From: Armigeres subalbatus
Lineage: Eukaryota; Arthropoda; Insecta; Diptera; Culicidae
NCBI RefSeq assembly: GCF_024139115.2
Contig: NC_085141.1
Location: forward strand, 429,678,338-429,742,337
Length of the DNA: 64,000 nucleotides
Reading direction: 5' to 3'
Made by a program: the position numbers and the translations under genes. Shown here in pieces: positions 55,666-64,000 of the stretch (position 1 is the first letter of the stretch; the number at the start of each line of letters is the position of its first letter). Under the pieces are notes generated by a model. The model was not told the origin of the DNA. It saw only the letters and a list, made by a program, of their open reading frames with translations, and ran no database searches.

Positions 55666-56693
55666 TGAATTATAAAAGAATTTGATATTTACACATGTCT
55701 TCATCATTCATATAAGTTTTAATTGCTTCTAAGGTTTATTTGTAGTTCAATGCATAATTTCGTTGTTTACTGTTTGTTCAGAATACCCTTAAGATTACAG
55801 GAGCATCCAAATGTGCATATCAACGCGCACACAATATTTCACATTTATCCCCTCACATCTTGACGTGCTCTGGGACCTGGCAGAAACGACAGTCCCACAT
55901 GCACTCTGCTGGACACAATGCAACTGGCGGCACATAATTGCATCCCATTATCATTCCGTTGGATCATCACCGTTCAGTTCCTTTTGATGCCGTTTTGGTG
56001 TTGTGTTGTGCATGCAATTTCTTAGCGACATTCGTCATAACTGGATTAGGGTTTCTATCGCTACCAACTGGCAAATGCTATGGATTTGCGACTCCCCGGT
56101 AACCCTGGTAAAATTGTCATTCAGCGTTCGCCATCACCTCACTGGGGCAACCATGTACAAACTCACCGGGTTGGCGGCAAAGTGATCTCGTCAGAAACAA
56201 ATAAAACAAATTTAATAAATCAAGTGGGTCTGGAATGGGCCGTGTTACAAATCACTCATAAAATAAGCCACAACGAAATGTAACATCTCTATACACGACA
56301 TTGCGGAGTGTATATCTCGCGTCGTCCGCTGTCGAAATCAAGTCAAAAGACACAGAAAAAGATCATAAAGCTCATATCTTGTCATTGTTGTGGCCGAAAA
56401 TGCAAGACTTGTGTAGCAGTACAATGCTCTCATTTTTCCATCTACTCCTCACACTTTTGGCACCGGGGCAGAGGACGTGCGACAACCTTTTTATACGGTC
56501 ATAAAACATACCATATACTCTTCTGGCACCATTTACCATACGATTATGTTGGAATTATGAATAACTTATTAATAATAAAAAAGATATTAAAACAATATAA
56601 ATTGCGTATCTATCCACATTATTCCATTCTACAAATTAACAAAATGAGTAGAATGTTGGTCATTGAGTCAACATGTAATGATTTATTACTAAA
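55666..56693. other. Non-coding stretch
   Basis: Mostly single-copy-looking DNA. A 130-codon open frame at 56308-56700 lacks domains and a start context and is probably chance. No gene is called. Confidence 0.45.
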
Positions 56694-57107
56694 ACCCTGA
56701 TTAATCCACCTAGCGGTGTTGGTGCCTTCCTCGTGCAAAAAAATACTAAAAAATATGAGTGAGTGTTTTTTAGCGTGTTTTGCGCATAGAAATAGTATTT
56801 TGGCCATAACTTCTTATCCCATAGTCCAATCTGGCCAATTTTCAATAGCAAACAATGGGACAGGATTCTCAGTCGAACTTGTTGCGAGTACTTCGGCCAA
56901 TGCTAAGTTCCAAAAAGTGTGTCTACAAAATTTTGTACACATACACACATACACACACACATGCATACATATTCACAAACAGACTTCATCACAATTCGTC
57001 GAGCTGAGTCGAATGGTATATAACACTATGAGTCTCCGAACCTTCTATCAAAAGTTTGGTTTTGGAGTGATCGTATAGCCTTTACGTATACTTAGTATAC
57101 GAGAAAG
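56694..57107 (+). repeat. Family B, full-length copy
   Basis: From CCCTGATTAATCCACCTAGC through the CATAGTCCAATCTGGCC, GGGACAGGATTCTC and (CA)-rich parts to TATACTTAGTATACGAGAAAGG. About 414 bp, the most complete copy in the window. Its short CA/CATA tract (about 56935-56970) has no R1 insertion. Confidence 0.8.
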
Positions 57108-58728
57108 GGAAAAAGTGGCCATATTTTGTATACCCTGTTAATACATTTCTAGAGGTATGGATATGTGATAAAAACGAATTATTATCAACTTAAGATTACT
57201 GCATGTAATAATGGAGGTCCAATTTTTTGCCAGCTTTTAATGCAATAAATGGATTAGATGAATGATCTCGAGTCTTCTGCCGCGAAGTTCAACCAATGAA
57301 GAAGCGCATTATTAATTATTAATAATTCGGCCGAAGATTTAGAACAAACGATTGTCTTATTTCTTGTAATTGTCTGAGTAGGGCGGAGAAACTACTCTTT
57401 TGTTTTATATCCCTTGCGGTTTTATGAGTTTATTCAATAAAATCACACTCCACTTTTATGTCGTACGGGGAACACAAACTCGTAAACATTTTGACCTCGA
57501 AACTGTGACATTTTTGCTTTGTGTTCAGTTCCGTTCACCTGGGTCATCACCGCTAGCTCGTCCAATGAAAGAAGATGGTAATGATAGCACCGGATTGTAA
57601 TGCAAAACAATTACTCGCATACGGGTTTGGGAGCAAATGGGCCTTTATACCAACTTCGCGGCACAAGCTCATAAACACCGTGTCTGATGGTTGTCCTTCT
57701 TCCTGAAATTACTTTTCATCTGTGGCTCTGCTTGTTCGTGGTTAGTAATCTATATCCAGAACGTTTACAAAGCTCTCAACTAACATAAATGATTTGTATA
57801 TCTAGAAGACGTGTTTAAGAGAATTGCATAGTACTTAACAAATAGACGTATTTCAATTATAAATCCTATATGTACATAACTTAATAACAGCCGGAACAAA
57901 GGGCAATTTTGAGCCGTCTTTCCAAAGAATTTAATTTTTTGTTGTATCTGAAAAGGATCGATAACCATGTTTAAATAATAATAAAAAACAAGAAGAAAAC
58001 CGAAGATGCTTTCTGCAACTCATACTATAGCGCTTCTACAGGCTGTGTCATGGAGAGGCCTATAAGCACGGTACCTTATTCTTTACATTTTCGCGCGCGC
58101 TGAATCAACAGCATGATGTAACGCGTGCTACCCATGTTTCAGTACAACCGCATGTGCCGGGCGAATAAGGGCATGGAACACGATGAGATGTAAGGTCATT
58201 CCTTGGTACGCGCGCCATAAGAACTAGTGTAAGGTTCAACGTTCAACTATGATAGTGAACAACGAATAGCGGTGCGATGCCGCACAGTGTCGGCAATTCG
58301 GCATGGGTATAGTGGTGTCATAAACTTACTGAGGTGCTCTTGTAGTTGCCGTGGTGCTTGCGGGATCCAATCTAATGGTCGAAATACTCTATAGCATCTT
58401 CACGTACGTGACGTTCTAAGACTTGAAACTAGTGCAGGCTCAGTAATTGCTATTCATTACTCATCCTAACAGCTACAGATAGTTAAGCTACCGATAATTG
58501 CGGCCATAAGCAATTATAAAAATCTCTCATCCGCGAGTTGGGTGCACACTGCTCGCACTACATTAAACGAATAATTGGAAAAGGTATTTTGAGCGGAAGG
58601 AATAACATACGGAACATCGTTTAGTGAAAATATAATATTCTAATCATAGAAATCTCAGCTTGTTTTTTTGCAGGAATTTTTGAACAAAATGTTCAAAATT
58701 CTAGCAAACCTATACAAATGCCAATTAT
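57108..58728. other. Mostly non-coding; weak candidate exon at 57529-57577
   Basis: At 57529-57577 a 49-nt block lies between a pyrimidine-rich acceptor (TTTGCTTTGTGTTCAG) and GTAATG, with one frame reading FRSPGSSPLARPMKED. This is suggestive of a small exon but far from proof. 58000-58560 has a different composition (CGCGCGCG, GGTACGCGCGCC) and may be part of an unrecognised repeat or LTR. Nothing else is seen. Confidence 0.35.
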
Positions 58729-59050
58729 CTAATTATTATCTGCTACGGCATAAGCTTTTTGAATATCTGTTGATTTGACGTCAATGACAGCTACTAACTT
58801 TGCTTGTTGAATCCGATGTAGTTTAGTTTTTATCTTTACCTCCACCCAATCAGGTGTGTGATCGGAGCTAATTGATTTTCTATATTCCAACATTTCACGA
58901 ACGTTGAATTTACCATCAAAAACAAGCTTTGTTGCTGCAGCATGTAAAGCAAATTCGAGCAACTTGCTTCGCTATCTTTCACCCTCGTACCGCGGAGTTT
59001 GAATGAAGCAACTTAATCCGCATAGTGCCGCATTGGATTTTCCCTTTGTT
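58729..59050 (-). pseudogene. Unidentified coding remnant
   Basis: The minus strand carries about 106 protein-like codons with one internal stop. They begin TKKLVNETKGKSNAALCG and continue after the stop RSKLLEFALHAAATKLVFDG and YRKSISSDHTPDWVEVKIKT to VAVIDVKSTDIQKAYAVADN. Amino-acid usage looks like a real protein, unlike the AT-rich surroundings. No family is recognised. The ends fit neither a clean ORF nor a clear splice pair. It may be a relic of a transposon, an integrated viral gene or a host pseudogene. Confidence 0.45.
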
Positions 59051-59510
59051 TCATTGACCAATTTCTTGGTCTCCTTTCATCACCTGTTTCCGCTGTACGA
59101 GAAGCATTGACGAACCACGGATTCGATCGTAAGGTGTTTGGCTCATGTTCTGTATACCACATTTTTTGTTTATTCAAGAAATTGATCAAAAAGAGAATCG
59201 AAACCGTAACTCATCGCAACGTAGCTGCGGTTTGTAAATCGGTGTCAGGTGAAAGAGGATTAGCTTCATTCAAGAGGGACTCTCCAGCACAAGGGTTAAG
59301 CTGAAGATGATTGGTTTTTCTAGGTTTATTTTGACCGAGTCTTCATAAAAAAGATTGTTGTTAGCGTAAAGTGTTTAATGAATTGACGTCTATTTCCTGG
59401 AATTAAATTGTGGCCACTCTGTGTCTAATCTGGGATGTTTATTGGGATGTTTAATTCAGTACTTACATATGGGAACATCCGATTCAAGTTGCATGCAGTA
59501 TGAGCTTATG
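59051..59510. other. Non-coding stretch
   Basis: No gene or repeat recognised. Directly adjoins the poly(T) that marks the 3' end of the next element. Confidence 0.4.
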
Positions 59511-59746
59511 TTTTTTTTTTTTTTTCAACTAATTTTATTTGCTAATTATCTAATACATGCATTCATCTCTTAGACTAGGTGTTCCGTGTTTTCTTAACAC
59601 TTTCATCCTTATTTGCTATGTTACGCTTTTAGTTATTATTAATACATTTCAATTGCCTCTGGCAGTTAGGATATTTCCTCTGGTTGAATTAAACCATGTA
59701 GGAATTACAATGTTTTCTACTTAAACTAAACTTAACCTAATTTATA

Positions 59747-62548
59747 CTAAGGGTACAAGGAGCTAATCGATGCAATAGAAGATTGCAACGATTTTTGTCT
59801 AAAATTGGAAATTATTTTGTTGGACATTTGTTGCAATGTCTCAATATTAGATATTCTATGAAGTTCATTGGTACTATACCACGGAGGTAACTTCAGAATC
59901 ATTTTCAAAATTTTATTTTGAATCCTCTGAAGTTCCTTCTTTCTGGTATTGCAGCAACCAGTCCATATTGGCACAGCATACAACATGGCTGGTCTAAAAA
60001 TTTGTTTGTAAATCAAAAGTTTGTTCTTAAGACAAAGTTTTGATTTTCTGTTTATAAGTGGATATAGACACTTAATATATTTGTTACATTTGGCTTGAAT
60101 GCCTTCAATGTGATTTTTAAAAGTTAATTTTTGATCTAGCAGAAGTCCTAAATATTTAGCTTCGCTAGACCAATTAATTGGAACCCCATTCATAGTGACA
60201 ATATGTCTGCTAGAAGGTTTCAAATAAGAAGCTCTCGGCTTATGTGGAAGGAAAGGCTTATGTACAGAAGAAAATTAAAATTCATCAATTTTACAATCAA
60301 ATCTTCATGCCAAACACTGTCAAATGCTTTCTCTATATCAAGAAGAGCAACTCCAGTCGAATATCCTTCAGATTTGTTGAGCCGAATTAAATTCGTTACT
60401 CTTAATAACTGATGGGTGGTTGAATGCCCATGGCGAAAACCAAATTGCTCATCTGCAAAAATAGAATTTTCATTAATATGAACACTCATTCTATTTAAAA
60501 TAATCTTTTCAAACAGTTTGCTTATTGAAGAAAGCAAACTGATTAAGGATAACTAGAAGCCTCAGCTGGATTTTGTCCGGCTTCAAAATTGGAACAACTT
60601 TGGCGTTTTTCCATTTATCTGGAAAGTATGCCAATTGAAAACATTTGTTAAATAAAAACAAAAAAGGATAAAGAGCTCTCAGGAAGTTTTTTGATAAGTA
60701 TGTAGAAAATACCATCATCACCCGGGGCTTTCATATTTTTAAATTTTTTAGTAAAAGATCTCACTCCATCCATATTAGTTCCCAACGAAGGGTCAAAAAC
60801 ATTTACTTGATTGAGAATGTCTTCGAAGCTCCGTGTAACCTGACCCTCAATTGGACTAGTGAGACCTAGACTAAAATTATGGGCACTCTCGAATTGCTGA
60901 GCAAGTTTTTTAGCCTTTTCGCCATTTGTTAATAAAATTTTATTTCCCTCAGCGCTGGAATTGGCTTTCGAGTTTTTTTTTTAAGAATTTTCGTTGATTT
61001 CCAAAAGGGCTTTGAACTGGGATCCAACTTCAAAATTGGAACAATTTTGGCGGTTTTCCATTTTTCTGGAAAGTATACCATTTGAAAACATTTGGTAAAT
61101 AAATTAACCAAAAGGATAAAGAGCTCTCAGGAAGTTTTTTGATAAGTATGTAAAAAATACCATCATCACCTGGGGCTTTCATATTTTTAAATAGTAATAG
61201 ATCTCATTTCATCCAAATTAGTTCCCAACGAAGGGTCAAAAACATTCTCTTGATTGAGAATGTCTTCGAAGCTCCGTGTAACCTGATCCTCAATTGGACT
61301 AGTGAGACCTAGACTAAAATTATGGGCACTCTCGAACTGCTGAGCAAGTTTTCGAGCCTTTTCGCCATTTGTTAATAAAATTTTATTTCCCTCTTTAAGC
61401 GCTGGAATTGGCTTTTGAGGCTTTTTAAGAATTTTCGTTAATTTCCAAAAGGGTTTCGAACTGGGATCCAACTTCGAGACATTATTCTCAAAGTTGGTAT
61501 TTCTCAGAACAGCGAAACGTTTTTTAATTTCATTTTGCAAATCTCGCCAAATAACTTTCAAAGCGGGATCGCGAGTTCTTTGGTATTGCCTTCGCCTCAC
61601 ATTTTTAAGACGGATCAGTAGCTGAAGATCGTCGTCAATAATAATGGAGTTGAATTTGATTTCACATTTAGGAATTGCAATGCTTCTGGCTTCGACAATT
61701 AAATTTGTCAAAGATACGAGCCCATTGTCAATATCACTTTTGGTATCCAAAGGAATATTAACATCAAAATTCCTATCGATATATGTTTTATATAAATCCC
61801 AATCAGCTCTATGATAATTAAAAGTAGAGCTGATTGGATTATAAATGGCTTCTTGTGAGATGTCAAATGTCACAGGAAGGTGATCAGAGTCAAAGTCAGC
61901 ATGAGTTACCAATTGGCCACACAGCTGACTTGAATCCGTTAAAACTAAATCAATTGTAGAAGGATTTCGACTGGAAGAAAAACAAGTAGGGCCATTGGGA
62001 TATTGAATAGTATAATATCCCGCAGAACAATCTTCAAATAATTTTTTTCCATTGGAATTGCTTTGAGCATTATTCCATGAACGGTGTTTGGCATTGAAGT
62101 CACCAATTACGAAGAATTTTGATTTGTTGCGAGTCAGAATTTGAAGATCAGCTTTCAACAAATTCTTTTGCTGCCCATTGCATTGAAAAGGCAAGTAGGC
62201 TGCAATGAAGGAAAATTGTCCAAAATTTGTTTCAACAGAAACTCCCAAGGTTTCAAAAACTTTGGTTTCGAACGAAGAAAATAATGTATGTTTGATACGT
62301 CTATTGATGACAATGGCGACCCCACCACAGGCGCTGTCAAGACGATCATTTCTGTAGATAAAATAATTTGGATCTCTTTTAATGGAGAGTCCTGGTTTTA
62401 AATACGTTTCTGTTATAATGGCAATATGCACATTATGAACTGTTAAGAAGTTGAATAATTCATCTTCCTTACCCTTTAGAGAGCGGGCATTCCAATTTAG
62501 AACTTTCACACAATTATTTGGATCCATTGAAACGGAGTCCGATAACAA
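59747..62548 (-). pseudogene. Juan-like ORF2 (endonuclease and broken reverse transcriptase)
   Basis: The likely start is MDPNNCVKVLNWNARSL at about 62527; it overlaps the end of ORF1. The endonuclease is intact, with VLNWNARS, AIITETYL, FVIGDFNAKHRSWN, STIDLVLTDS and DFDSDHLPVTF. The frame runs to 61187 (MRSITI). Reverse transcriptase resumes in pieces: FEKIILNRM, EQFGFRHGHSTTHQLLRV and GVALLDIEKAFDSVWHEDLI (60537-60250). It then jumps to SSRHIVTMNGVPINWSSEAK and the thumb/C-terminal region (60223-59747). The PQGS and FADD blocks are missing, so RT activity is lost. A 447-bp segment is duplicated (60581-61027 and 61028-61471). Confidence 0.85.
60581..61471 (-). repeat. 447-bp tandem duplication inside Juan-like ORF2
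   Basis: 60581-61027 and 61028-61471 are the same RT segment twice (both contain GAATGTCTTCGAAGCTCCGTG and GAGCTCTCAGGAAGTTTTTT). The junction is at a shared CTTC. The two copies have diverged by many substitutions and small indels, so the duplication is old relative to the BEL element. Confidence 0.85.
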
Positions 62549-63900
62549 TTTTTTGTGTGTACTTTATACCAACCTGAACAGCTTCAGGAATGGTATTTGC
62601 TTTGAACATTGCATCAATCATGTGATGCAATTGTTCAGTTAAAAAATCAAAATCGGAAGCAGTCATGCTACCTGAATCGGCAACATGACCGTTATTTACC
62701 GTTGGGACATGGGTATAAACCTCATTTTGAGAAGAGAAATTTTGTCTACCAGCAGCGATGTTTGCATACGTAGGTACATTGGAAAAATTGGAATTTACTG
62801 AAGTGCTTGCTACCCGTTGACGAGCGGCAAAATTTGTTTGTGAATTGTGGTGGGTATGAATTGATCGACCGGTAACCGGTTTCGAAATTTGAGCGTTTGA
62901 AAAATTTCTACCCGTCGAATCTGGAATCCAATTGGAATTTCCCGTCATCAATTTTGCACGGGAATTCAAAACTTTTTTGCGTGAAGGGCATTCCCAGCAA
63001 TTGGATTTATGATTGCCCCCACAATTTGCACACTTAAATTTATTGGAATCTTCTCTCACAGGACATGCGTCCTTGGCGTGAGAGGTTCCATCACAAATCA
63101 TGCATTTAGCATCCATGTGACAATGTTTGGTTCCATGACCCCACTTTTGGCACTGGGTGGGGTTTTGGAAATTTCTCCCAGGCCTGCGGAAATGTTCCCA
63201 TGTAACACGGACATGAGACATAATACAGGCCTTTTTCAAACTTTTCATATTATTTAGTTCACTTTTGTTAAAATGAACTAAATAAAATTCTTGAGAAATG
63301 CCCCTCTGGGAAGTACCAGAGTGGGATTTCTTTTCATCTTAATTACTTGTACTGGTGAAAATCCAAGTAATTGAGAAATTTCAATGATTTGTCATCACTG
63401 GGGAGACCTTTCAAGACGACTTTGAACAATCGCTCAGTTTTGTCGTCGTATGTGAAGAATTTATGGCGCTTCTCAGTTAAATACTGAAGAAGACGTTTGC
63501 GATCGTCAAAGGATCCCGGCAAAACGCGGCAGTCACCCTTCCTAGCAATCTGAAATGAAACCTTGATCCCCTGAAGGTTACTCAAAATCTCATTCCGGAA
63601 GCCAGAAAACTCGGCAACAGATACCACAATTGGCGGAATCCTTTGCTTTTTCGCATGAATCGAATCACCTGGGCTAAAGGTAGATTCGATTTGCTCAATT
63701 TCATCATTAATTAAATCGAACTGATTGCTCAATTCGATAGGAGAAGAAATAATGTCAACATTAGATTAAGGAATATCTGAAGTCTCCAGCTTCCTTCTAT
63801 TTTTTCCGCGCTTGGGCAGGACGGTCTTGAAACCTTGTTTCTTTGAAGGAAGTGGAGAATTCAGAGACTCCCCCTTCCTCTTGTTTTTGTTAATACTCAT
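62514..63900 (-). pseudogene. Juan-like ORF1 (Gag-like, PRE_C2HC and zinc knuckles), broken
   Basis: Starts MSINKNKRKGESLNSPLPSK at 63900, with one in-frame stop near 63765. The frame continues MSNQFDLINDEIEQIES-like text with a nucleotide-binding-type domain (KVVLKGLPSDDKSLKFLN, the region preceding the C2HC domain in Jockey ORF1s). After a frameshift near 63250-63345 come zinc knuckles: CQKWGHGTKHCHMDAKCMIC, CANCGGNHKSNCWEC. The low-complexity Asn/Ser-rich C-terminus ends at 62514. The protein would bind element RNA. Here it is inactivated by the stop and frameshift. Confidence 0.8.
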
Positions 63901-64000
63901 TGCTGAGCGTGGAGACGTGACCTTCTAAGAGGTTTTTTCCCAGAACGGTGTCCCTGCAGGATTACCACCGCTTGTCGGAATTTGACTTCCGCAAACGGGT

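Larger units (their letters stand above)
59511..64000 (-). mobile_element. Jockey-clade retrotransposon, Juan-like
   Basis: Minus strand, from a poly(A) tail (T-run 59511-59525) to ORF1 at 63900 and a 5' UTR that continues to the window edge. Two overlapping ORFs, a PRE_C2HC-type ORF1 and an endonuclease-RT ORF2, match the Juan family of Aedes/Culex as I recall it. This copy has an internal 447-bp duplication and a deleted RT core. Its 5' end and target duplication lie at or beyond the edge. Confidence 0.85.

Noticed and set aside
56308..56700. 130-codon open frame with CCxxC-like text
   Set aside because: No ATG in good context, irregular cysteine spacing, AT-rich 3' half; no zinc-finger pattern holds up.
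58000..58560. LTR or endogenous viral segment
   Set aside because: Composition differs from the flanks, but no coding frame, ends or repeats could be defined.

Overview
This is a stretch of a large, repeat-packed insect genome, most likely the mosquito Aedes (Ae. aegypti type). The evidence is AT-rich non-coding DNA, (CA)n tracts, splice signals, and mobile elements typical of that genome: a Juan-like Jockey element, RTE and R1-clade retrotransposons, a BEL/Pao element, tRNA-derived SINEs resembling Feilai, small Helitrons, and many TA-, TAA- or 8-bp-flanked MITEs. I see no bacterial operons, rRNA, CRISPR or plasmid functions. Only one short host exon can be supported (10106-10198, + strand), so most of the window is probably the inside of one or more giant introns, or intergenic DNA. 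All other long reading frames belong to transposons, and nearly all of these are broken.

Layout. 1-4150: small repeats, two palindromic MITEs and an RTE 5' fragment. 4160-8767: a 4.6-kb foldback element with Tc1/mariner-like ends, a TA duplication, and arms built of about 152-bp tandem units in opposite orientation; a hAT-type MITE sits in the right arm. 9017-9892: R1-clade 3' fragment ending in (CA)n. 10106-10198: candidate host exon. 10382-14103: a TIR-bounded element carrying a reverse-strand RTE copy that itself holds a MITE. 14.1-17.3 kb: sparse intronic-type DNA. 17.3-20.4 kb: a Harbinger-type MITE and an R1-clade copy that keeps ORF1 but has lost endonuclease and RT. 21.2-22.0 kb: a 433-bp tandem duplication. 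22.8-23.1 kb: a palindrome of a dispersed family. 23-31 kb: sparse DNA with SINE-like and MITE copies.

31.2-35.7 kb: a second foldback satellite (about 146-bp units) invaded by an RTE copy, which was in turn invaded by a hAT-type element and by a 1.6-kb TG...CA element carrying a 156-bp coding minisatellite. 35.7-45.4 kb: MITEs, a SINE inside an RTE relic, an inverted MITE pair, a cluster of the most abundant local repeat with an R1 copy inserted in its (CA)n tract, and a Tc1-like deletion derivative. 45.5-54.4 kb: an L1-clade retrotransposon (ORF1 intact, ORF2 damaged) split by a young BEL/Pao element with near-identical LTRs and a 5-bp duplication. 54.4-55.7 kb: another R1 copy and an intact-ended small Helitron. 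59.5-64.0 kb: a Juan-like element on the reverse strand with an internal tandem duplication and a missing RT catalytic core.

No pathway links these genes. What the sequence offers is an insertion history. Target-site duplications and restored reading frames order many events, show that an R1-clade lineage lands in (CA)n microsatellites, and reveal two large foldback elements whose arms are satellites. Positions are read by eye and can be off by a few bases.
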